A stretch of DNA of 64,000 nucleotides from Glutinoglossum americanum (Eukaryota; Ascomycota; Geoglossomycetes; Geoglossales; Geoglossaceae). The stretch lies in contig JAGHQL010000006.1 in the NCBI GenBank assembly GCA_020080175.1, positions 124,001 through 188,000 on the forward strand, written 5' to 3'. The position numbers and the translations under genes are program-made. The notes beneath the pieces were generated by a model. That model was not told the origin of the DNA, did not search any database, and saw only the letters and a list, made by a program, of their open reading frames with translations. Below, piece by piece: positions 10,887 through 22,588 of the stretch. Position 1 is the first letter of the stretch. The number at the start of each line of letters is the position of its first letter.

Positions 10887-13800
10887 GGTGGGGATGTGGC
10901 TTGTGTACTCGGTTCAAATCGATGATGTAATGCTGGCTGCGGATGTTTTGATCCGGGCTTGGAGTTGCTTGATCGTTGATGGATTTTGGGATACCTTCGA
11001 GCGGACATGAGCTTCCCTTTTATGCTTCCTAGTTCTCACCATTCTCGCCCTCCAGCAACTCTTTCCTCTTGCTAAGAGGCTGTGCAAACCCCAAGATTCG
11101 CCTTAATGTATCCACCGTATCCGCATCTAGTAGAATGCCCTCGGCACTTGTTTCGCGTTACGAAGAGACGTTGAATAAATCACCGTATTGTGATTCAAGT
11201 AATCTTACATAGTAACACACCGCCTCCCTTGGCGTAATCCCCCATCCTCCGGTACATCGCCCCGCCCTCTGCACTTGCGAGTCACCTGGACTATAGACAC
11301 TCCATCATGCGTCAAATGCGCCTAAAGGTACCGTACACAATGTTACCCCTAAAATTCGTCCCATGTGCAACGGCGGTAATATTGAGCATATAGTAACGTG
11401 AACCTAATATCACAATATCTATAGACAGCGTTCCCAGAGGGATAGACTATTGGTTGCCCCGCACCGAGCTTGGCAACAAATTTCCCTTCCTATGAGCAGA
11501 ACCTCACCGCTGCAATATCTTATACAGCCGCAAGTATATCTAAGTAGCCCCTTACGTCCGCAGCTAACCGAGGCATGGCTTGTGCATGTGTACATGTAGT
11601 ACTTACACAAGAATTCGCGAACATGAAAGGGAATGAAACATGCGGGGTGCCAGCAGATGGGGGAACGAGTAAGGTATGTGGTGGAAGGTGAGAATTTAGC
11701 TGCCGCTTAAATATAAGGTACAGTTGCATAGCCCAATTCAATTCATTTATTTGACACTTGTAGTAGGTCCGACATCCCCACAGGCGAGGCACTTCCGGTA
11801 AACATAGCAACTCGCCGCGTGCAAGAGTAGAGCCTAACACATATTTTCTAGCGACTAGAATGGTTGTTACGAATTTGCTTGTAGTGATATCCTTACCAGA
11901 GTTCACGATAGGACAAGCAATGAGACGCCGCTTCGAACTATGAAGGTGACTACGCCTGTAGTTAACAATAGTCACCGCTCTAGTTAGTCGCGCGAGGCCC
12001 TTAAAGGTGCAGAAAGCGCCAACCAGTTTCCGAGAATAATCTTTTAAAATTTTCGAGGGTTTAGGAGACCCACTGGAGCTATCGCGATATACAGCTATCC
12101 GCAAGCCTTACACGGTGTGTATCAAGTAGAAGGGGTTACATTTCGTATTCGTTACTGGAAAGCTTAAACTCAGATTATGTAATACGCCATCTAGCGTGGC
12201 TTGGAGTTAGACGGGGAATACGAGGTGGAGTCCAATAAACTCGGGACGTTTCAGAGAAGACCTCTGGGCGGTTTGGATACGAGCGGGACCGTTCGTTTAA
12301 CTTCTGGGCACGCCTGTGCATACAAGGCCCCTCCCGAATCGAATCACGTGAGATTACGGGTCACATCCCCGATTGTCTTTTTCGTTGCGGTGGAGCAGCT
12401 ATAAGATATTGCGTTTTATCGCTACAACAATTACCGATCTTGAGCTGCCCTGACGTGTGGGCAAGGTAATTTCCTCTTTTCCAGTCGTCTTCTCCGTTGC
12501 CGGGTTGGTCAAGAATGGCGATATTCGGAGCTACGCCACCCTCCCAAAACAGGGATATCGGCAGCAACAAACTAAGACCTAAAGGCCCTTCAGCTAAGAA
12601 AACTGCTAGTTTTCCAATCGCTCCGCAATACGGTGTCGGAGCCGAGATATGGTAATGACTGTTGAGGGCAAGCCCTCATGTAAATTAGCCCAGTGGTTAC
12701 CACTCTAAAAGTTTTTGTTTTCTTAGCTAGACATGTACAACAACACAACTCTCAAGAGACATACTTTTTTCGACCAGAACAACCCATCAGGCGGTGGGCG
12801 GAATTCTAGCCGCTGCTTCCTATATGCGCGTTGCCTTGCCTTTTTTACCCCCTGGCTAGTCATATTTCTGCAGCAGACATTCGCGATTGCTCATGTGTTC
12901 TCAACTACCGGGACACGCTGTAAACCTTTTTGTAGGTATGGTTGTAAGGAAGGGCTATGGTCAACCCTTGCGTGAGTATTATCCCTCATCCATCCTTCAA
13001 TCAAAGATAGCCTGCGTGGTTCCAGAGGGTCAGTCTTGGAGGTTCCCCGATACCGCTCTCTGGTTTGCCCGTATCTTAGGCTTAAGACCGCCCCACGAGC
13101 CGCCGTGAAATACCTGTAAAGAGGGCTGACTAAGGAGCTGTCTCCGCACCCTATTAGGGAGTACGTGCATCTGCCAAGGCAAGCTAATTCGCAGCCTTGC
13201 GTTCTAGCACGTGTTTCCGCGCAACGGGAAATCTTGTGGATAATCTACCTAGTAGTTAGTATATACCCTAATGTACATAGTATGTGCTGCAGATTCATCT
13301 ACGCTAGTACGTGGAGGCTCCAAGAGCCGGGGTGCATGGCATCTACTGGCCTTGTCGGGATGGGGCTACCTTGCCCACTAGATTTTTGGTCAGCGAGTTC
13401 GCATAAGGTATTTACGTACAAAATTCTATGCCTTTTAGCTACGAATGAAAGCACTCCTCCCTCCTCCCCTAAAGTCACGGGCCCCAGTCAGCTGAAGCTG
13501 AAATGTAGTCGCTCTGCTTGGCGTTTGAAATTTCCTAATCGACTGTAGCCTATCGGGTTGTTTATCCTCGAAATCTGGGCACATTAATTTCCCGGTTTAG
13601 GCAATTTTTCTTGGCTTATTTTGCCCCATCAAATCACACGCGCAATCGCCTCCTGGATAGGTCAATGGTGGATACCCCATTTTTCATGTAGCTGCCGATT
13701 TGGTCACCCAATTCTCGTGGCGTCTCTCATTTTGGTGGGGCTGTGTTCGGCTTTGCTAAAGGGTTAGATTGCCACTGCGTCACAGGGAAGCCTGTAGGGT

Positions 13801-13928
13801 TCAGGGCCTCCAGTTGATTGGAGATATAGAGCCCGGGTTCCCGACCTCAAGGAAGTTTAGTAACCTCATTACTTGCCTGCTTCCGCCAAAAGCCTGCATC
13901 TCGTCATCTTTTGGAGCGAGAAAACCAG
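10887..13928. other. 3-kb gene-poor stretch
   Basis: No recognisable gene. The longest open frame, 11,520-12,104 on the minus strand (194 codons), has no signal peptide, motif or typical fungal codon bias, and I do not call it. Positions 10,887-11,010 are the likely promoter of the secreted-protein gene. Confidence 0.45.
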
Positions 13929-14660
13929 ATGCATATCCTACAAAAACTGCGGAGCCTCCTAAGCTCGTCTCTCCTCGCTATCACTGTCATTCATCTAGTC
14001 GCACCACTCACCGTTGCAGGTAGCGGAGATTTTGGGCCGGATACTTGCCTGGAAGGGTGGGTTTGGCGCGAAGCAGTAGCGGGCGATCATGTATGCGTCA
14101 CTCCAGCAATCCGAGCAGCGGCTGCTACGGATAATAGCCGCGCTGCATCTCGACGCAACCCAAGTGGCGGCCCCTTCGGGCCGGATACATGCCTACAAGG
14201 CTATGTCTGGCGTGAAGCTACCCCAACCGACCACGTTTGCGTCACCCCCGCCACCCGGACCCAAACCGCCAACGACAACGGTCAGGTAGTTAAGAGGCGA
14301 GTGATACCGAGCATCTGGATGACTAAATGGTTCCCGGAACCGGTGTGTAATGGAGATATTTGCGGCATTACGTCAGATAACGACATTCCCCGATTCTATA
14401 TCAATGGCGAACACTTCAATATCGGTCCTGTTACCGTCGGTGTCTATCGTAGCAGTAATGGGTCCCCATTGTGGCAAACGACTCTCAACGCTGAGTCTCA
14501 CATTGGCAATATTGCTGGTAGCTTTGGCACAAAGACCAATGTCATCGACTGCGAATTCAGTCCCACCACACAAACGAACGCCTATCTCCGCGCACGCGAT
14601 AATATCTCGAATCGGTGGTCGAATCCAATTTACGTGAAGACCGGCTGCAAGTTCCTATGA
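13929..14660 (+). CDS. Secreted protein with bacterial-type GPDTCLxGYVWREA repeats
   Basis: A 243-residue protein with an N-terminal signal peptide (MHILQKLRSLLSSSLLAIT..TVA). It carries two tandem repeats of about 55 residues: GPDTCLEGWVWREAVAGDHVC followed by VTPAIR, and GPDTCLQGYVWREATPTDHVC followed by VTPATR, each with two cysteines. A C-terminal domain of about 105 residues is rich in beta-type sequence (FYINGEHFNIGPVTVGVY) and has further cysteines. I know the repeat from proteins of actinobacteria and other bacteria, where its role is undefined. The absence of introns agrees with transfer from bacteria, but that is inference. An in-frame ATG six codons upstream (13,911) is possible; I chose 13,929 because the signal peptide begins there. 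Likely secreted; function unknown. Confidence 0.75.
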   Translation: MHILQKLRSLLSSSLLAITVIHLVAPLTVAGSGDFGPDTCLEGWVWREAVAGDHVCVTPAIRAAAATDNSRAASRRNPSGGPFGPDTCLQGYVWREATPTDHVCVTPATRTQTANDNGQVVKRRVIPSIWMTKWFPEPVCNGDICGITSDNDIPRFYINGEHFNIGPVTVGVYRSSNGSPLWQTTLNAESHIGNIAGSFGTKTNVIDCEFSPTTQTNAYLRARDNISNRWSNPIYVKTGCKFL

Positions 14661-15656
14661 AGTCGTTTTTGTTTAGAGATGGTGTTAGGGGTTGGTTGTT
14701 TCTTTCGCGCAAGGTATGGAAGCATTGTGTATTCATGGCGCATGTTTCAGGGGCTAGCGCTCAATGCAGCTATTAGCCTTTATTGGGAAGAAGAGTATTC
14801 GCTATCCTTGCGAGCCAGGAGAATCGGGGTGCTGGCTGTGATATGTTGTAATTCTTATGTTCTTTCGGAGAGCACTATAGTGGGTCATAGGAAGTCTGTT
14901 TTAGTGAGGGCTGGCTGCAGGAGAAACAACGCGCTAATATGGGCAGCTACCGCAAGCCATTACATTTGTAGATTCTCCTAGCGAAATACTCGATCCAGTA
15001 CATATGTCTTGGCTCTTCCTTTATCTTAGTCGGGTAGAGTAACAGGTGAATTGTCTAGAACTTGGTGTTGCCGCTTTTGTGGGTGCCTGCAGGCTTTCCT
15101 CTGACTGACACTGCCAGTCATAGATAAGAGCGAGAGCCGCCGCTTTAGCAAGTCCCGCGGCAGCCTAATAGTGACTAGAATAGCACTAAACCTGCAACTT
15201 TTGTAACAGAGTTGGCCTGGACAACTAAGGCTTTTGGATGATGCGGATACGTGGAAGAGCGGGGAGAAAGAGGTGGGGTTTTTTGACTTGCTAGGGCCGG
15301 TGAGCACCACGCGTTATCGTGTTGTCTAGTTATCTTCGGAAAAGTGCTTTGTAAGGTACTAACTTAGGGTAAAGGCTTCCGTACCGGTTCGCGAAATTTG
15401 GTAGGGTCGCTTCGAAGTATGAATCGTGAATCAGGCTGGACGCTGTACGGCAGCGGGGCGTTGTGAGTCATATGATGCCATGATCGCAACGTTGAACCAT
15501 CGGCGACTGCTCGTTTTCATATAGGATAGTTAGCCCAAGTGTTGTTAATACTCTATCTCCCTTACGGGTATTTTGACCAGACAATGATCGCCGGATCCAT
15601 CTCTCACTATTCCTAATTACTCTCATAGGGGAGAATAACTCTAGCGCCTACAGCCC
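14661..15656. other. Intergenic before the TPR gene
   Basis: No gene seen. I looked for an upstream NB-ARC or NACHT domain that would complete the TPR protein and found no P-loop in any frame. Confidence 0.5.
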
Positions 15657-16919
15657 ATGGGGAGCCTTACAACGAGTTATGGGGAGTTGAGGGGAAGGAA
15701 AGAGGAGGAGATGCAAGAGTCTAGAAAAATACTCTATGTGAAGGAGAGGACACTAGGCGGGGAACACCCCGCGACTCTACAGGCGATGAGAAACCTCGCG
15801 GATTGTTACAGTGAGTCAGGGAGAACGCAGGAGGGACTAGAGCTGTATGAAAGGGTGCTCGAGGCGAGAGAAAGGATACTGGGTAGAGAACACCCTAGCA
15901 CTCTGGAGTCGATGAGCGATCTTGCAACTGAATACGCTGGCCTGGAGAGGCTGCCGGAGGCGCTACTGCTAGACGAAAAATTGTTCGAAGTAACAAGGCG
16001 AACGCTGGGAGAGGATCACCCGGGCAGTTTACGAGCGATGCGCCACCTTGCATCCAGCTACGTCTGCCTTGGAAGGGCGCAAGAGGCATTGCCGCTAATT
16101 ACCAAGGTCGTCGAAGCGAGAAAGCGGATGCTGGGAGAGGACAATCCATCCACTCTACGAGCCATGAGCACCCTTGCACATATATATGAGGAGTTGGGGG
16201 AAACGCAGGAAGCCACGCGGCTAGACGAGAAGGTGTTCAGGGACAGGGCCAGGATCCTGGGAGACGAGCACCCAGATACCCTACGCTCAATGAGGAACCT
16301 CGCAACTGACTACAGCTGGTCCGGAGAGGAACGGGAAGCCGCCCACTTAAGAGAACAGATCCTCCGGATCCAACAGGCCACCCTAGGCGACGAACACCCC
16401 AAGGTCCTCTCGGCAATGCTTGCCCTCAGCATATCCTACGTCCAACTTGGCAGAACTCATGAAGCGCTCCCCCTAGCAGAAAAAGTCTTCAACGCCCGAA
16501 CCCGGACCCTCGGCGCCGAACACCCCGACACCATCCACTCAATCCCTTGTCTCTCGTCCATCTACGTGCGCCTAGACCGAGTCCTCGAGGCAACCCAGCT
16601 AACCGAGGCAGCACTCCTCATCGCCAAACGGGTGATGGGCGAAGACAACGCCTGGACTCTATCGGTGATGGGTAGCGTTACGGAGTGCTTTATGGTGGCA
16701 GGCCGGGTGGAGGAGGCGATTCTCATGCAGGAAGTTCTGGTTGAGAAGAGTAAGAAGGCATCCGGGCCGGGGCACCGGATTACGACCGCCTACGTTAAAG
16801 TTTTGGAGTCTTATGTTAAGGAAAGGCAGCTCGAGAGGATGAATGAGCGGGCTGGGGATAAGAAGAGGTTCTGGAGTAAGGCTATGAAGAGGTTGAAGCC
16901 GAGGAATTGGTTTAGATAG
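15657..16919 (+). CDS. TPR-array protein (kinesin-light-chain type), N-truncated
   Basis: A 420-residue intron-free frame made of eight to nine 42-residue TPRs of the kinesin light chain / NLR type. Each carries the GExHPxTLxAMxxLAxxY..LGRxxEA pattern, for example LGGEHPATLQAMRNLADCY and LGDEHPDTLRSMRNLATDY. The C-terminus is basic (KAMKRLKPRNWFR). Such arrays usually sit C-terminal to an NB-ARC or NACHT ATPase in fungal NLRs and act as ligand-sensing or protein-binding solenoids. Here the frame begins in the middle of a TPR (MGSLTTSYGEL) and no ATPase lies upstream. It is therefore either a free-standing TPR protein or the surviving 3' part of a larger NLR. Repeats are diverged, unlike those of the Clr5-TPR gene. 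Confidence 0.75.
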   Translation: MGSLTTSYGELRGRKEEEMQESRKILYVKERTLGGEHPATLQAMRNLADCYSESGRTQEGLELYERVLEARERILGREHPSTLESMSDLATEYAGLERLPEALLLDEKLFEVTRRTLGEDHPGSLRAMRHLASSYVCLGRAQEALPLITKVVEARKRMLGEDNPSTLRAMSTLAHIYEELGETQEATRLDEKVFRDRARILGDEHPDTLRSMRNLATDYSWSGEEREAAHLREQILRIQQATLGDEHPKVLSAMLALSISYVQLGRTHEALPLAEKVFNARTRTLGAEHPDTIHSIPCLSSIYVRLDRVLEATQLTEAALLIAKRVMGEDNAWTLSVMGSVTECFMVAGRVEEAILMQEVLVEKSKKASGPGHRITTAYVKVLESYVKERQLERMNERAGDKKRFWSKAMKRLKPRNWFR

Positions 16920-17362
16920 GGAACGGGAGGTTAGCGGAGTGGCTGATGTCGGGGTTTGGATGGAAGGAGCCTGTGGAACGTGGTGAACTTAATTCTTGAA
17001 TAGGGGATTCCGGGGGTGCCGCACGATGTCATGACTACAACCGCTGGAGTTTAGCGCGACCTTGATGGTACTTAGCTAATATAATCGGGTTGTTATCAAC
17101 CGATTGGTTATGTGTCGTGGTCCACCTTCCTGTTCCTTGAGATCCGTTAAAACTGCTACAAGGTAAAGATAAAAACTAAATAGTACCGAACCATTTCCCA
17201 GCCCCAACACTCTCACACGAGTCCCCCTTCTTGACCTAATATACTCGGGAAATTTTACAATAAGGAAAAGATACATCAAATATATAATGACACAGAATAG
17301 TTAAAGGGAGAAAGCGGAGTTTTTAGAAATAAAACGGTATGAGGCACTCAGGCACTACCGCA
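16920..17362. other. Convergent intergenic region
   Basis: AT-richer 3' flank between the TPR gene and the ABC gene, which end toward each other. No gene seen. Confidence 0.5.
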
Positions 17363-20300
17363 CTAAAACAAGAGGAATCTCTTCTTTTTCTTCTGCTTTT
17401 GCTGGTAGTTTTCCTCCTGGACGTTATGCCGACTTACGATAGCTAGAAACACCTCGTCCAGCGTCGTGGGGGAGACAGAGTAGTACGCTAGGCGTAACTC
17501 GTCCTTATGCGCTTCGAGCAGACGGAACACCGCGCCGATCCCTCCACTACAGGTACCGCTGGTATCACCGACCCCTCTACCATCTGCACAAGGAGTAATC
17601 TCATCATGACCGCTACCATGTGGTGCAGCTGCCGGTTCAACCTTCCGCTGATTCGCGGGAATACTAAACTTCATCTGCCCATGGTAGCTCCGATCCTCGA
17701 CCGTAGCGTTCGGGAACTTTTCGACGATCCACGCGCGTATGCGGTCCATTTCCTCTGGAGTGGTTTGGGCGGCTTTGCAGGTGATCAAGTGGACATGGTA
17801 GGCATTTCCGTATTTGTGGCGGAGGTGGGTGGGAGTTCCAAGGGCGAGCATTTTTCTGGCAAGGATGCCGACGTGGCTGGCGAGGGCATTGGCTTCTTCC
17901 ATTGAGTGTGTCTGGTTGGGGAGGTCAGAGATCGCTTTTTTCGAGGGGGGAAGAGCTTACGGTGAGGACGAGGGATCGCCCGGGGCTGACTGATAAGAGG
18001 GTTTTCCACATTGTACGTTTTGCGACTGCGTCCATACCGGAAGAGGGCTCGTCAAGGAGGAGAACAGCGGGATTGCCTGAGGTGTGACGTTAGTTTTGGG
18101 GGGGTATTTGTGAAACGTCGGGACGGAAAGCGCATACCCATCAATGCGACTCCAAGACTCAATTTCCTTTTATTTCCTCCTGACAATTTCGCAGCCATTC
18201 TATTCCCATACTCTTCTAGTCCCACAGCGCGTAACACCTCGGAGACATTATGCTCTACATCATTCACGCCCCTGATGCGGGCGTAGAAGCGGAGGTGTTC
18301 TATCGTCGTCATCTCGTCTCTCGCGTCGATCTGGGGACAGACACCGAGACGTGATCGAGCAGATGCGCGATGTTTCCTCACAGAGATATTTTCGACCAAG
18401 ATCTCGCTCTTATTGTCGGATGGCTGAATGTCTCCACGGATGAGGGAAATCGTGGTAGATTTCCCAGCGGCGTTGGGGCCAACGAGGGCAAAGATGTCTC
18501 CTCGCGTGACGCCAAATGTAACGTCTTGGATAGCGATGAGGCTTCCGTAAGCCTTCGTGGCGTGGAGAACCCGCAAACCATCGTTTGAACTGCTTACACG
18601 CTGGAGTTCCTCGGTGACGCTACTCTCTGGAGGTTCGATTTCTTCCGCATCTTCGATTCGGTAAGACTTCCTGAATCTGTTGAACATGGGTCCGCTATCC
18701 CACCACAGAAGAAAGCCAAATAGAGCGAAAGACTGGAGTAGTAGGTACAGGATAGGGCCGCCGTAGAGAGTAATGGCTCCTGGGTAGGGTGCAAGGCGCT
18801 TTCCTTGACATGACACCGCGAACATGTTGCTTAATAGGTTAGTTAGCTGGTAGGCATTTAAGGCTAAGACTAGGGACTGGGGAACTTACATGGCGATAAA
18901 TACAGCGCGGATGAGGTTTCCGGGGGGAGCGATGATAGCTATCGTGTAATGCGCAATTTTAAGCACTGAATCAACCCTTTCGGTTGGGGTAAATGAGAGT
19001 ACACAGAGGTAGGCGATGAAATATGCCAGGAACAAGACTCTAGCAGAAGGTCAGCATTGGGGTTGCCAACGTGGAGCTGGGGTGAGCCAGTGGGATGCAC
19101 ATACGCTTGACCGCCAGAACAGAAGGCGAATGCCGCCAGCTGCGACTTCGCAAACAAAGATATCACATAAGCCAGTAGGATCGATGCCAGACCATAGAGG
19201 AGGATAACTACAAATAAGTATGGCAGGTGGTACCAAACCCCGGTTGATGCGCCAGCGAACAGCCCGATAATGATCACGCTCGAAGCAAGCACAACAAGGA
19301 AATCAAACGTGACATACGCCGTCCACAACGGCAAAGCCCTCACCCCATTCGAATACTGCAACGACCTCACATTTCTCAGCCGCTCCCCCGTCGGATACAG
19401 CGCAAAGAACCCAGGAAAGGCCACCATCGCCAGCCCAAAATATGTCACAAACTGCAACGTGAACCCAGTGCCGGGAGCGTAGGGTATATCGAACGGCTGG
19501 TATTGCGTGCCGATGGAGATATTCGACGAGAGTATAGAGAGCGCGTTGTGCGTGACTATAGTGGAATAGAGATCAAAATTCGCATGATACGCGAAAGTAG
19601 CCGGTGAATCCTTAGCGGGCCCGCCAAGGAAAAATCCGCCGGGAGTGACATTATGAAAATGATTCCGAATATAATCATCGAACTCAGCCAGCGTGTCAAC
19701 AAAATGAATCGACTGCACCAGCCTGCTAACATTACGATCCCCCGTGATCGCCCCCTGGTAGAGTCCCCCAAACTTCATCAGAGAATCCAAACCCAGCCGG
19801 CTGGCCGGCCCAACGACCATGTCGAAGTCTCCCTCAAAGACGTCCCCATGTGCCGACAAGGAGGAAGTTTGCTCCGCGTTGGAACAGCCGCGGTCGCCGA
19901 ACTTGCGGATGAAGGTGCGGACTAGGATCGCGGCGATGATGGGAATCAGGAAGGCGGCGAGAAGGGGCATAAAGTTTCGGCGGAGGACTGTGAGGCGCTT
20001 GCGGAAGAGGACAAAGGCTTGAGCAGGGAGGGAGATGCGGTGGCCGGTATAGAGAGTTACGCCGTTTGCTGGTTCGTTGGGTGGTGGGGTTGGTGTTGGT
20101 CCTTTCTCCCCTCCGGGAAGGGTCGTGGTGTTTGTGCTGACAGGTGTGCTCTCGCTGCCTTCTCCCTCCTTCCGCTCAGGGGGTACAGACTTATCGGCAG
20201 GTTTGACTTCCTCCGCGACGGACATGAAAACATCCTCAATTGTTGGTCCGACGACATTGTACTCTGTGATACCCATTTCTTCGAGCTGGCCGACGAGCTG

Positions 20301-22588
20301 AGCCGCCTGCGATGAGTCTGCAACTGCGTAAGTGGTGGTATGGTCGGGCGCCGCTGGTGCCGTTAATATCGGAAACTCAGCTATGATGGGGGAGCTTGGG
20401 CGGCTAATGGTCGCATCGACGTGGACTTTGTAGCCGCCGCCGAGACGGTGTTTAAGCTCCACAGCTGATCCTTCTACTCGCAGTGTCCCTTTCGAGAGGA
20501 TCGCGATGTGGTCGGCTAGGATTTCAGCTTCGTCTAGAAAGTGAGTTGTCATAATTATCGTCCTCTTTCCGCGCTCAGCCAAGAGGATATCCCAGATCTT
20601 GCGCCGGGATAAAGAGTCCAACCCGCTCGAGACTTCATCGATGCAACACACCTGGCTTCCGCCTGCGAACATCATGCAGAGTTGAAGTTTTCGCTTTTGG
20701 CCGCCGGAAAGGGTTTTAGCTTTGGCATTGAGCTTGCGGTCGAGATCGCAGTCTTTTATCAGGTCACTTATTTGGGCTTTGGAGTCGATATGGGAGGAGG
20801 TTTTTAGTTTGTTGAAGATGCCAACATGTTCCCCGACTGTGAGGTGATCCCAAAGGACGTTCTAGGAACGAACTCAGTTAGCTGAACGGTGATTAAAGGA
20901 TTTAGGCAAGAGTTATGTACCTTTTGAGGGCAGATTCCGAGCCCACCGGTTCCATCTACCCGAATAGAACCATTAGTAAGCCTGAGCAACCCAGCAATAC
21001 ACTCCAGCGTAGTTGTTTTTCCGCTCCCATTGGCTCCAAGAAGCACCGTGATATGGCCCTTGTCCATAGCCAAGGTCAGACCATCCACTGCGATGACGGT
21101 ATCTTTGCGCCTCCCGAAGAGTGGCGCAACATATCGGAAGAACCACCCTGGCTTGTAATGCTTTGAGAACTCTGTCATTTGTACCGTGGGAGTATCGTCG
21201 TCGGCGGTGTTGGACACGACCGTTCTTGCTTTCGAGGATGTACCGTGGAGATGTCTCTCAACGAGAGCTCCAAGCAAGAGGTATGCGAAGATCTGAACTA
21301 TCAAAAAGACCCACAGGACAATACCGATGGTGCCCCAGACGCCACTAGGAGGCCGATGGACCAGGTCAGTCGGGATGTTCTGTTTCTGCCATCGAGCTAT
21401 ATAAATGAAGAAAAACACATAAGTCATCGGTGGGAATAGTAGGCCCAAAACTGTAATGGTTCCCGTATGAGCGCCCCCGTGAGAAACAACCTGGGCAACG
21501 ATAGCGAGCAAAATGGCAATAATAGTCGTCGAGATCCCGCTCAATTGTGCCTTTTTAAAAAATGCCGCGCCAAAGATAGAGAATGAAGTCAAGCTCAACC
21601 CAGCAAGGATATGGAACACGATGAGGACCCCTGGGGACGTCTTGGTGAATAAGCCGTTTGTGAGGACCAGGGACATAATTACCCAGCCCGGCAGGTAGAT
21701 GATGTCGAAAGCCAAATGATGTGAGACGAGACGGGCGAGTTGCGGTTGCCATGTATGGATATTCGTCGCCATAGCGTCTATCAGTTGGGCCATACCAGTC
21801 TCCCGTTCTGTAGCCATGAACCCAACCAACTGATAGATAACCCCAACCACGCCCACAAAAAACGCAACAGCCGTATAATCAATAATACCATTCATAAAGA
21901 TAGTACGTATATTGTCCTCCCGCTCCTGATTCGTCCTTGATGTGTAAGGGTACTCATAGACTTTGCTTGGTAACGAAGAGCGGTCTATAGTGGTGTTGAG
22001 AGAAGCGATAATGGTGTCGATCGTGTTTTGTAGGGGTATGATGTAGACCTCCACGTCGTTCGTGGACTTTCGGACATCGACCCTCGATCCGAGCGCGGCG
22101 TCTGTTCGAAGGGTGTAGTTCCAGATACCTCCGGGTCCTTCTGTCGGCGAAGAATGGAAGACCGCAGCGGCAAAGCAGCTACTCACAAGGCGCAGAGAAT
22201 TCCGACAGACATCCACCAACTCCGTTTCATTCCTCAGCACCTTGACGATCTTCCCCTTGCCCTCCACTAAGGCCACCGACTGGTTAATCACCTTCTCAAT
22301 ATCTCCCCCTTCGTAACCCCCATTCACAAATGCCACTGTGTTCCTCCCACCACTAGCCGCATCCATCGCGACGCTCAAGTCCTTGATAGGGGCAGACGTC
22401 CCTATCCCGTAGTACGCAGGAGGGACGAGGAAACGCCGCGCGTTGGCCAGAAAGACCATGTACGCAATTGGGAGGATGAACGCGCGGAGGAAAGTGCTGG
22501 GTAGGTGGCGGATGAGGGCGATGAGCAGGGTTTTGAGGGTCAACGCCCATGTTTGGCGGGGAAGAACGGAGGATGTTTTCCGCGGCAT
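17363..22588 (-). CDS. Full-size ABC-A (ABCA-like) transporter
   Basis: Six exons (22588-20921, 20861-19105, 19039-18890, 18829-18138, 18076-17961, 17911-17363) with GT..AG introns of 49-65 nt join in phase to about 1,643 residues, the usual size of a full ABCA protein. Order: first membrane domain with a large loop after helix 1; NBD1 with Walker A GANGSGKTT (about residue 518), GICPQK, signature LSGGQKRKL, Walker B VCCIDEVSSGLDSL and H-loop TTHFLDEAE; second membrane domain; NBD2 with Walker A GPNAAGKSTT, GVCPQ, signature LSGGNKRKL, Walker B AVLLLDEPSSGMD and THSMEEA. Both ATP sites look functional. NBD1 has Cys and Val around the Walker B aspartate, and NBD2 has Ala in place of Gly in the P-loop. 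ABC-A proteins move lipids across membranes in animals; the fungal substrate is unknown. The tail ends in a Lys-rich stretch. Confidence 0.92.

Noticed and set aside
11520-12104. 194-codon minus-strand frame
   Set aside because: No signal peptide, domain or codon bias; lies in gene-poor DNA.
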